From positions 1 through 64,000 of the forward strand of contig DATAZE010000016.1 in the NCBI GenBank assembly GCA_036272195.1: 64,000 nt of DNA, read 5' to 3'. The position numbers and the translations under genes are program-made. Positions 31,935 through 39,121 of the stretch are shown here, one piece after another (the stretch's first letter is position 1; the number at the start of each line of letters is the position of its first letter). Below the pieces are notes generated by a model. The model was given only the letters and a program-made list of their open reading frames with translations. It did no database searches and was not told the DNA's origin. Origin of the DNA: DASXHY01 sp036272195. Its GTDB lineage: Bacteria > Verrucomicrobiota > Verrucomicrobiia > Limisphaerales > DASXHY01.

Positions 31935-33401
31935 ATGAACAAAGAACTCAGAGTGCTCGTCGTCGAAGACACGCCGCAGGACATGGTCCTCATCAACCAT
32001 GGACTGCGCAAGGCAGGCTTTCGTTTTCGCGCCCGACGGGTCGAGTCGCGCGAGGCTTTCCTGCACGAACTGGAGTATCATCCGCCAGATATCATCCTTT
32101 CCGATCATGGCATACCGGGTTTCGACGGTTTCGCCGCGCTCGCTGAGGCGCGCAATCATTGTCCGAATGCGCCGTTTATTTTTGTGACTGGCGCACCGCG
32201 AGATGATGTCGTGCGGCAGACGCTGCACAGCGGGGCTGATGACTACGTGCTGAAGAGCCATTTAAACCTGCTCGGCCCGGCGATAGAACGCGCCTTGCGC
32301 GAAGCGAGCGCCCGGGCAAACCGGTCCAACCTTGAAATCGCGCTCCAAAATGCCGAGGAAAATCTCCACGTCCTGACGCGGGAATTAAGCGAACACGCCT
32401 CTTTCACGCTCGATGCCGGGGGCCGCGTGGCGACCTGGACTCCCGGCGCAGAGCAAATGTTCGGTTACGAGCCGAACGAAATTCTGGATCGCCCCTTCGC
32501 CAAAATGTTCGTTTCCGGATCCGGCGACCCGCAGGCTTTGATTGAAACCGCCAGACGTGATGGCCGCGCTGAAGTTTCTGCTTCATTGGTTCGCAAGAAC
32601 AATGAACACGTCACGGTCCAAGCGAAGATTGTCGCTTTGCGCGGGCAGTCGACCCGGCTGCGGGGATTTCTTTGTCTGCTGCACGACAAAGGCCGGTGTC
32701 CGGAGCACATGGCCAAACTGGAAGCCGCCAGCACGGAGATGGAGAAATTCACCCATGCCATTGCGCACGATCTGCAATTGCCGCTGCGCGACATCGAAAG
32801 CTGTTCTGAATTGCTCGTGAAAAGCGCCGGCACGCAGCTCGATCAAAAAAATCAGAGTTACCTCAAAACAATCACTGAAGCCGCGCACCGGATGGGGCGA
32901 TTGATTGATGACCTGTTTGCCTTTTCGCGCATTGGCCAGACGGAAATCTATCGCCTCAACCTGAACCTCGGAGACATTACCCGGGAAGTCATCCACGACC
33001 TGAGGCAGGAAACCGAAGGCCGCGATGTGGAATGGGTCATCGGAAATCTGCCGGAAGTCATGGGGGATTCGGTGATGCTTTGGCAAGTGATGACGAACCT
33101 CATTTCAAACGCGCTGAAATTCACGCGCACAAAAGAGCGCGCACGCATTGAAGTTGGTGCGCGCGACGATGACCGCGAACACATTTTTTTTGTACGCGAC
33201 AATGGGGTTGGCTTTGATCCCCAGTGCGCGGACCGCCTATTCGGCGTCTTTCAACGATTGCACACGACAGAATTTGAAGGCACCGGTGTGGGATTGGCGA
33301 ATGTACGGCGCATCATCGAGCGCCACGGAGGACGGGTGTGGGCGGAAGGCGAGGCGGGTGAAGGCGCAATTTTTTATTTTACGCTTCCCAAGAGCGCATA
33401 A
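31935..33401 (+). CDS. hybrid sensor kinase: REC-PAS-HisKA-HATPase
   Basis: The 488-residue soluble kinase has no membrane segment. An N-terminal receiver (VLVVEDTPQDMVLI, phosphoacceptor in ILSDHGIPGFDG) is followed by a PAS-like region (about 150-255), a HisKA dimerisation domain with HAIAHDLQLPLRDI near residue 272, and an ATPase domain (LWQVMTNLISNALKFT, DNGVGFDP, GTGVGLANVRRIIERHGG). It can autophosphorylate and is likely to receive phosphate as well, as in phytochrome-like kinases paired with Rcp1 receivers. The ATG at 31935 starts the first receiver strand directly. A closely related kinase follows. Confidence 0.92.
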   Translation: MNKELRVLVVEDTPQDMVLINHGLRKAGFRFRARRVESREAFLHELEYHPPDIILSDHGIPGFDGFAALAEARNHCPNAPFIFVTGAPRDDVVRQTLHSGADDYVLKSHLNLLGPAIERALREASARANRSNLEIALQNAEENLHVLTRELSEHASFTLDAGGRVATWTPGAEQMFGYEPNEILDRPFAKMFVSGSGDPQALIETARRDGRAEVSASLVRKNNEHVTVQAKIVALRGQSTRLRGFLCLLHDKGRCPEHMAKLEAASTEMEKFTHAIAHDLQLPLRDIESCSELLVKSAGTQLDQKNQSYLKTITEAAHRMGRLIDDLFAFSRIGQTEIYRLNLNLGDITREVIHDLRQETEGRDVEWVIGNLPEVMGDSVMLWQVMTNLISNALKFTRTKERARIEVGARDDDREHIFFVRDNGVGFDPQCADRLFGVFQRLHTTEFEGTGVGLANVRRIIERHGGRVWAEGEAGEGAIFYFTLPKSA

Positions 33402-33476
33402 CTCAGTCTCAATTGGGTTTTTACCCTATTTTACAAGATGCGGGCGGTCGCCTAGATTCCGCGTTGGATATCCCTT

Positions 33477-35006
33477 TTGAGACTTATCAAACGAAAACTT
33501 CGCATATTAATGATTGAAGACGAGGCGCGTGACGCCGAACTTGCCGAGCATACGCTGCGGCAAGGCGGCTTCGAGTTCTCGTTTAAACGCGTCGACACGG
33601 AAGACAGTTTTCTTCGCGAGATCGACCAATTCAAACCCAACGTCATCCTCTCTGACCACGGTCTGCCGGCCTTTGATGGTTTTACCGCTCTTGTCCTCGC
33701 CCAGCAAAAGTGCCCGGATGTCCCGTTCATTTTTGTTACCGGCTCGCTGGGGGAAGAAATGGCCATCAAGGCGTTGAAAAGCGGCGCGACGGATTTCGTA
33801 TTAAAACACCATCTCAGCACGCTGCCGCCGGCGCTGCATCGCGCGTTGAACCAGGCCGAATTCCAGGTCCAGCGCAAACGCGCCGAGGAAGCCCTTTTGA
33901 TGAGCGAGGAGCGTTACCGCAGCCTGGTCGAACTCTCGCCCGATGCCTTGTTCGTCCAGATCGACGACAAAATTGTATTTATCAATACCGCGGGAGTGAA
34001 ATTGTTAGGCGCGAACAAGGCGCGGGATATCATTGGGCGATCGCCGATCGGATTCATTCATTCGGATGATCGCAAGAGAATCCAGCAGCGGATGCGCAAA
34101 CTGCACGAGGAACACAAGCCGCTGCCTTTCATCGAACATCGGATCATGCAACTCGACGGTGCAGTGGTTGACGTGGAGATGGCTGCGGCGCCCTTAACTT
34201 TTGAGGGAAAGCCGGCGGCGCAGGTGATTCTTCACGACATTACTGACCGGAAGCGATCGGAAGAAGAAATCCGCCGATTGAACCTCGAACTGGAACAACG
34301 CGTTATTGCCCGAACCGCCGAGCTCGAGACGGCGAATAAGGAACTTGAGGCCTTCAGCTATTCCGTCTCCCATGACTTGCGCGCCCCGCTGCGGCACATT
34401 GAAGGGTTTGTGGAAATTCTGCGCGCGACCAAGGCCGAGTGCCTTGATGAGGAGGGCAATCGACACCTGCAGACCATCGCCGATTCCTCGCGGCAGATGG
34501 GCAAGTTGATTGACGATCTGCTTGGTTTCTCGCGCACCAGCCGCGTTGAATTGCGGAAGGTCAACGTCCGCCTGGATGATATTGTTCGCGATGTCCTGCA
34601 TGAGATGGGGCCGGACACGAAGAATCGGCAAATCGAATGGATCCGGGGCAAACTGCCGCAGGTCGAAGGCGATCCGGCGCTGCTCCGACAGGTATTCTAT
34701 AACCTGATCAGTAATGCCTTGAAATACACACGCACCCGGCCTTCGGCGCGCATTGAAATCGGGAGCACGCAGGCCGACAATGAAACAATTGTTTTCGTGA
34801 AGGACAACGGCGTCGGTTTCGATCCGCGTTACGCGCAGAAATTGTTCGGCGTTTTTCAGAGGCTGCATCGCGCCTCGGAATTTGAAGGCACCGGCATTGG
34901 TCTGGCGAATGTTCGCCGTATCATTTCCCGCCATGTCGGACGAACCTGGGCGGAGAGTGAATTGGACAAGGGCGCAACGTTTTATTTTTCGCTGCCGACA
35001 AAATGA
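33477..35006 (+). CDS. hybrid sensor kinase: REC-PAS-HisKA-HATPase (paralogue)
   Basis: This 509-residue kinase has the same plan as its upstream neighbour and is clearly related to it. It consists of a receiver (ILMIEDEARDAELAEHTLR, SDHGLPAFDGFTAL), a PAS domain (about 145-260: ERYRSLVELSPDALFVQIDD), a coiled coil, HisKA (SVSHDLRAPLRHIEGFVEIL, near 294) and ATPase (DNGVGFDP, GTGIGLANVRRIISRHVG). It is cytoplasmic. The start is TTG at 33477, because the next in-frame ATG would cut into the first receiver strand. The spacing to the previous gene is 75 bases, so they may be one unit, presumably from duplication. Confidence 0.9.
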   Translation: MRLIKRKLRILMIEDEARDAELAEHTLRQGGFEFSFKRVDTEDSFLREIDQFKPNVILSDHGLPAFDGFTALVLAQQKCPDVPFIFVTGSLGEEMAIKALKSGATDFVLKHHLSTLPPALHRALNQAEFQVQRKRAEEALLMSEERYRSLVELSPDALFVQIDDKIVFINTAGVKLLGANKARDIIGRSPIGFIHSDDRKRIQQRMRKLHEEHKPLPFIEHRIMQLDGAVVDVEMAAAPLTFEGKPAAQVILHDITDRKRSEEEIRRLNLELEQRVIARTAELETANKELEAFSYSVSHDLRAPLRHIEGFVEILRATKAECLDEEGNRHLQTIADSSRQMGKLIDDLLGFSRTSRVELRKVNVRLDDIVRDVLHEMGPDTKNRQIEWIRGKLPQVEGDPALLRQVFYNLISNALKYTRTRPSARIEIGSTQADNETIVFVKDNGVGFDPRYAQKLFGVFQRLHRASEFEGTGIGLANVRRIISRHVGRTWAESELDKGATFYFSLPTK

Positions 35007-35026
35007 GAGCCATACTTGAAGCGGGG

Positions 35027-35080
35027 TGGCACGGGCGTCTTAACCCGTGCGAATCGAAACTCACGGGCGAGACGCCCGTG
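35027..35080. repeat. two GRDARA palindromes, one inverted
   Basis: GGCACGGGCGTCTTAACCCG (35027) is an inverted, imperfect relative of CACGGGCGAGACGCCCGTG (35062-35080). The pair fills the spacer directly upstream of the kinase gene, so it lies next to that gene's ribosome-binding region. Confidence 0.8.
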
Positions 35081-35100
35081 CCACTAATGACAGGCACAGT

Positions 35101-36258
35101 TTGAAAAAAGAAATTCACATCCTGATGCTCGAAGACAATCCGACGGATTCGGAGTTGGCCGGGCATACACTTCGCCGCGGCGGCGTGAAATTTACGGCCA
35201 CGCGTGTCGAGACGGAGGATGATTTTATCCGCGAGCTGGAGAAAAATCCGCCCGACCTGATTCTCTCGGACTACGCCCTGCCCGGTTTTGACGGCTACGC
35301 CGCGCTGGACATCGCCAAACGGAAGACTCCCAATATCCCGTTCATTTTTGTCACGGGAACGATGGGCGAGGAAGTCGCCATCGAGACGCTCAAGAGCGGC
35401 GCGACCGATTACGTGCTGAAACATCGCCTGGCGCGATTGGTGCCCTCGGTGCATCGCGCGTTGCGAGAGGCCGGCGAGCGCGCTGAACGCCGCCAGGCGC
35501 AGGAGCAGTTGCGCGAATCACACGAACAACTGCGCGCGTTGTCGGTCTATTTGCAACACGTTCGCGAGGAGGAGCGCACCCGCATCGCGCGCGAAGTCCA
35601 TGACGAACTCGGCCAGGCGTTGACCAGTTGCAAACTCGACCTTTCCCTGCTCGCCAACAAACTTCCGGGAAATCTCACGCCGCTCCGGGACAAGGCCAAG
35701 GCCCTTTCGGCGCACATTGACGCGACCATCCAGACCGTGCGGCGGATTGCCACGGAACTACGGCCCGGCATCCTGGATCATTTGGGGCTGATTGCCGCGT
35801 TGGAATGGCAGGCCAATGAATTCCAAACTCGCACGGGCATCAAATGCGACGTTCGCACGGACCTGCACGAACCGGTCCTCACGCCGGATTTGGCAACGAC
35901 GTTTTTTCGGATTTTCCAGGAAACGCTCACCAACGTGATTCGTCACGCGGGCGCGACGCAGGTGATGGTTCATTTGAAAGAAGTTGCCGGACGGATTATT
36001 CTGGAGGTGAAGGACAATGGGCGCGGAATTTCACCGGAGGAAATTTTCAACACGCGTTCCATGGGATTGCTGGGCATGAAGGAGCGCGCCGCTTTGCTCG
36101 GCGGCACGTTTAAGATAGGGCCAGTCCCGAGCGGCAAGGGAACGGTGGCCACAGTTTCGATTCCACTCCGCCGTTTGAGGGATGAAAAACATGAAAATTC
36201 TGCTTACAGACGATCACGCCGTCGTGCGCCACGGCTTGAAACAAATTCTCGCCGATGA
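35101..36258 (+). CDS. hybrid sensor kinase: REC-HisKA_3-HATPase
   Basis: This 385-residue NarX/DegS-type kinase carries an N-terminal receiver (ILMLEDNPTDSELAGHTLRR, LSDYALPGFDGYAALD). It is followed by a short coiled coil and a HisKA_3 domain (EERTRIAREVHDELGQALTS, with the phospho-His in EVHDELGQ near residue 160). The ATPase domain has FQETLTNVIRHAGA, VKDNGRGI and GLLGMKERAALLGG. The start is TTG at 35101. The frame continues upstream, but that part translates repeat sequence (GRDARAT) and is not protein. Its 3' end overlaps the next regulator gene by 77 bases, which pairs the two as a two-component system. Confidence 0.9.
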   Translation: MKKEIHILMLEDNPTDSELAGHTLRRGGVKFTATRVETEDDFIRELEKNPPDLILSDYALPGFDGYAALDIAKRKTPNIPFIFVTGTMGEEVAIETLKSGATDYVLKHRLARLVPSVHRALREAGERAERRQAQEQLRESHEQLRALSVYLQHVREEERTRIAREVHDELGQALTSCKLDLSLLANKLPGNLTPLRDKAKALSAHIDATIQTVRRIATELRPGILDHLGLIAALEWQANEFQTRTGIKCDVRTDLHEPVLTPDLATTFFRIFQETLTNVIRHAGATQVMVHLKEVAGRIILEVKDNGRGISPEEIFNTRSMGLLGMKERAALLGGTFKIGPVPSGKGTVATVSIPLRRLRDEKHENSAYRRSRRRAPRLETNSRR

Positions 36259-36820
36259 GTTCAAGAAGGCGACCTTTGGCGAGGCGCGCAATGCCCAGGA
36301 GGCGTTGAATAAAATTTGGAAGGAAGACTGGGACGTTGTCGTGCTCGACATCACGATGCCCGGCCGCAGCGGCCTGGAAGTGCTGCGTGAGATAAAGAAG
36401 TCAAAGCCGAAACTTCCAGTGCTCGTCTTGAGCATGCATCCCGAAGGCCAGTTCGCCGTGCGCGTGCTCAAACGCGGCGCTTCCGGCTATATGACCAAGG
36501 AAAGCGCGCCGGAAGAACTCGTGGGCGCCATCAAAAAAGTGCTCGCGGGGGGACGTTATGTCAGCCCTTCGCTGGCGGAGAAACTCGCGACTTATCTCTC
36601 GGCCGATGGGCAGAAGCCGCCGCAGGAGAAATTGTCCGACCGGGAATTCCAGGTATTGCGTTTGATCGCCTCCGGAAAAATCGTCAGCGAAATCGCAAAG
36701 GAGCTTTCGTTGAGCGTGAAGACCATCAGCACCTATCGCTCGCGCATCCTGGAAAAAATGGGGATGAAGAACAACGCCGAGTTGATGCATTATGCGATGC
36801 AACATCAGTTGGTGGAGTGA
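36182..36820 (+). CDS. NarL/FixJ-type response regulator
   Basis: This 212-residue regulator has a receiver domain (ILLTDDHAVVRHGLKQ, phosphoacceptor in VVVLDITMPGRSGLE, Lys in GYMTKESAPEELVGA) and a LuxR-type helix-turn-helix (LSDREFQVLRLIASGK, EIAKELSLSVKTISTYRSRI). It binds DNA after phosphorylation. Overlap with the preceding HisKA_3 kinase gene strongly suggests that this kinase is its partner. The targets are unknown; candidates are nearby polysaccharide genes. A second ATG nine bases downstream (36191) is an equally good start. Confidence 0.93.
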   Translation: MKNMKILLTDDHAVVRHGLKQILADEFKKATFGEARNAQEALNKIWKEDWDVVVLDITMPGRSGLEVLREIKKSKPKLPVLVLSMHPEGQFAVRVLKRGASGYMTKESAPEELVGAIKKVLAGGRYVSPSLAEKLATYLSADGQKPPQEKLSDREFQVLRLIASGKIVSEIAKELSLSVKTISTYRSRILEKMGMKNNAELMHYAMQHQLVE

Positions 36821-36835
36821 GCGGCGGCTGACTCG

Positions 36836-36870
36836 TAGAAAATCAGAGCCTCCTTAAGTCGACTGCCACG
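36836..36870. repeat. AGAGCCTCC-type dispersed repeat
   Basis: AAATCAGAGCCTCCTTAAGT then CGACTGCCACG is a close match to the copy at 15621. It lies in the short gap between two convergent regulator genes, where it could affect transcript ends. Confidence 0.6.
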
Positions 36871-36885
36871 CAAGCAGAGGGCTGG

Positions 36886-37326
36886 TTAATTCCATCTTCC
36901 TTCGTCCTGTACTCCGAATCCCGCAACCATTTTCACGAGCGCTTCAAATGAGGCGGGTTTGACGAAATAGGAATTCGCTCCCTCGGCCATGGCTCGGGAT
37001 TTATCCTCGCGCGAAATGGAAGCGGTGAAGACCAGCGCCGGCAATGAGGCGAAAGCTTCCGTATGACGCAGCCACTTCAGAAATTCAAAACCATCCATGC
37101 GCGGCATTTTCAGATCGAGCACGATAATTTGCGGCAGCGGATAGAGCGCCCGATCCGCGTATATGCCTTCGCCAAGTAAATATGATTTTGCCTCGTCGGC
37201 GGCGGTGATGTGGAAGGTTTGCGCCGGAAGGCCCGCACGTTCGCAGGCTTTCTGGAACAAAATCGCGTCATTCTCGTCGTCTTCGACGTGCAGAATCAAC
37301 AGCGGCTTGGAGTCTTTTCTCGCCAC
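36886..37326 (-). CDS. single-domain response regulator (Rcp1-like)
   Basis: The 146-residue receiver contains the acidic site in ILHVEDDENDAILFQKAC, the phosphoacceptor in IIVLDLKMPRMDGFEFLKW, and the conserved Lys in YFVKPASFEAL. There is no output domain. It resembles its neighbour at 37418-37861 most closely (both have SLPALVFT/SLPILVFT and MAEGANSYF/IAEGATGYF). It is on the minus strand, convergent with the NarL-type regulator. A role as a phosphate relay or sink for the hybrid kinases is likely. Confidence 0.87.
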   Translation of the reverse strand: MARKDSKPLLILHVEDDENDAILFQKACERAGLPAQTFHITAADEAKSYLLGEGIYADRALYPLPQIIVLDLKMPRMDGFEFLKWLRHTEAFASLPALVFTASISREDKSRAMAEGANSYFVKPASFEALVKMVAGFGVQDEGRWN

Positions 37327-37417
37327 AATATGTTTGAGTCATACGCCTGCGTGAGCGCGGGTGGAGGCGCCGGCATTGCGAAATCCAGCCAACTGAATAC
37401 TAATAACGCGAAAAAAA

Positions 37418-37861
37418 TCAAGTCGCCTCATCATTTTTATCGTCGCCATCGAGATCCAATTTTCGGAAAGATTCAGCCAACCGCACGAGAGTTTCGAAGT
37501 CTTTGGGTTTGATAAAATATCCCGTGGCGCCTTCCGCTATGGCTCGTGCCTTGTCTTCGGCGCTGTCGGACACGGTAAAAACGAGGATCGGCAAGGACGC
37601 CAGGGAGCGCTCCTTCCGCAGCCATTTAAGGAAATCAAAACCGCCCATTCCCGGCATTTTCAAATCCAGGATAATCAGATTGGGAAACGGATATCCGTTG
37701 CGATCCGCGAATTTTCCCGCGCCGGTGAGATAAGCCACGGCTTCGAATCCATCCTCTACGCGCCAAAATTCCGCGGGTAGACCCGCGGCTTCGCAGGCCC
37801 GCGTAAAAAGTTTTGTATCTTCCTCGGAATCCTCAATATGAAGAATCTTAAGGGGACGCAT
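37418..37861 (-). CDS. single-domain response regulator (Rcp1-like)
   Basis: The 147-residue receiver has the acidic site in ILHIEDSEEDTKLFTRAC, the phosphoacceptor in LIILDLKMPGMGGFDFLKW, and the Lys in GYFIKPKDFETLVRLAESF. It is a tandem paralogue of the minus-strand receiver at 36886-37326. It is divergent from the next receiver gene at 37973, so the 110-base spacer must carry both promoters. The final residues (DLDGDDKNDEAT) are acidic and probably disordered. Confidence 0.87.
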   Translation of the reverse strand: MRPLKILHIEDSEEDTKLFTRACEAAGLPAEFWRVEDGFEAVAYLTGAGKFADRNGYPFPNLIILDLKMPGMGGFDFLKWLRKERSLASLPILVFTVSDSAEDKARAIAEGATGYFIKPKDFETLVRLAESFRKLDLDGDDKNDEAT

Positions 37862-37972
37862 AGCACACCTCCAATCAATGCTTTAGGCGAAATTAAAGCG
37901 AAAAAACGTGCCGCGCAATATGCTCGCCACAATTTTGTGGAATTTTTTTTGGGCCTGTGTTACCGAATATTG

Positions 37973-38428
37973 ATGCCAGCTAAAATAGCCAATTCGGTTT
38001 CGATCCTCGTTGCCGATGATGACGCGCAGGACGCGATGCTGGTGCGAATGGCAGCGGAAAGGGCGTGTGTCGGACTGCGGCTCGAAACCGTCCGAGACGG
38101 TGAGGAAGCCATTGATTATCTTCTGGGCCGCTCCCGCTACGCGGACCGTGAGGCTCATCCGTTTCCAAGCCTGATGCTGTTGGATTTAAAAATGCCCCGG
38201 TTGAGCGGATTTGACGTTCTTGAATTCGTGCGCGGCCAGCCGGGATTGCGGCAGTTGCCGGTGGTTATTTTTTCCTCGTCGGATGATCCCGGAGATATTC
38301 GTCGCGCGTATGATTCCGGAGCGAATTCCTATTTGTGCAAGCCGCACTCGAATGATGATTTGTCGGCGCTGTTGAAAGCGCTGGAAGAGTATTGGTGCAA
38401 ATTTAATCACTTTCCGCCCTGTCACTGA
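37973..38428 (+). CDS. single-domain response regulator (Rcp1-like)
   Basis: This 151-residue receiver has acidic residues in ILVADDDAQDAMLVRMA, the phosphoacceptor in LMLLDLKMPRLSGFDVL, and the Lys in SYLCKPHSNDDL. The ATG at 37973 begins the receiver; the frame is open 45 codons upstream, over the divergent receiver start, and is not used. Its C-terminus (WCKFNHFPPCH) resembles that of the next receiver (WLKFNHFPE), indicating recent common origin. No kinase directly adjoins it. Confidence 0.87.
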   Translation: MPAKIANSVSILVADDDAQDAMLVRMAAERACVGLRLETVRDGEEAIDYLLGRSRYADREAHPFPSLMLLDLKMPRLSGFDVLEFVRGQPGLRQLPVVIFSSSDDPGDIRRAYDSGANSYLCKPHSNDDLSALLKALEEYWCKFNHFPPCH

Positions 38429-38525
38429 TTTTTTGACGTTTCACCCCGGGGGACTCTTCGAAACCAGTTGAAGCACGCGGTTGTATCTGTTAAACACGTC
38501 ACATTTGTGTAATGTTGGGATTGAT

Positions 38526-38963
38526 ATGAAAAAGCAGGAGCATATTTTGCTGGCGAAGGACAACGAAGATTATGTGCTGCTTTTCAAACGCGCGCTTCGC
38601 TCGGCAAATATCGATGCCAGCCTGCAAGTAGTCCGCGATGGACAGGAGGCCGTTGATTACCTCGCGGGGGCGGCGCCTTACGCCGACCGGACAAAACACC
38701 CGTTCCCAAAGTTATTGCTCCTCGATTTGAAAATGCCGCGCATGGACGGCTTCGAAGTATTGAGCGCCGTCCGGCAGCGGCTCGGATTTACGCAATTGCC
38801 GGTGGTTGTGTTGACTCATTCCGACAATCCGGCTGATGTCAAACGCGCCTACGAACTCGGCGCGACCTCTTATTTTCGCAAACCAGATAGTCTCGAGGGT
38901 TTGGATGAAATGATCCACGTCCTTCATGCCTATTGGCTGAAGTTTAATCATTTTCCGGAATAG
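38526..38963 (+). CDS. single-domain receiver with altered acidic site
   Basis: The 145-residue Rcp1-like receiver starts MKKQEHILLAKDNEDYVLLF. In this family the second strand normally reads LLVEDN, so the first Mg-binding acidic residue is Lys here (AKDN). The phosphoacceptor remains (LLLLDLKMPRMDGFEVL), as does the Lys in SYFRKPDSLEGLDEM. Phosphorylation may be weak or Mg-independent, or the protein may act as a pseudo-receiver; this is inference. The ATG at 38526 was chosen over an upstream frame opening. It precedes the polysaccharide genes. Confidence 0.85.
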   Translation: MKKQEHILLAKDNEDYVLLFKRALRSANIDASLQVVRDGQEAVDYLAGAAPYADRTKHPFPKLLLLDLKMPRMDGFEVLSAVRQRLGFTQLPVVVLTHSDNPADVKRAYELGATSYFRKPDSLEGLDEMIHVLHAYWLKFNHFPE

Positions 38964-39121
38964 TTTCTTTTCTTCTGACCTCCGGCCCACGGTCTGGCGC
39001 TTTGGGGCCTTTCGTCCCTTCTAATCAGGTCTTTACCCACTAACCAAGCAGCTTGTCGCGCTTGTACGCTGGTCAAGGTTGGCAGAATTATTCGCCTGGT
39101 AAGTTTGCAACGTCACAACGC

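Noticed and set aside
34194..34934. 246-codon open frame opposite the second hybrid kinase
   Set aside because: The kinase HisKA and ATPase motifs are complete on the plus strand.
35047..35100. N-terminal extension of the kinase at 35101 starting MRIETHGRDARATND
   Set aside because: It is a translation of the palindromic repeat; relatives begin directly at the receiver.
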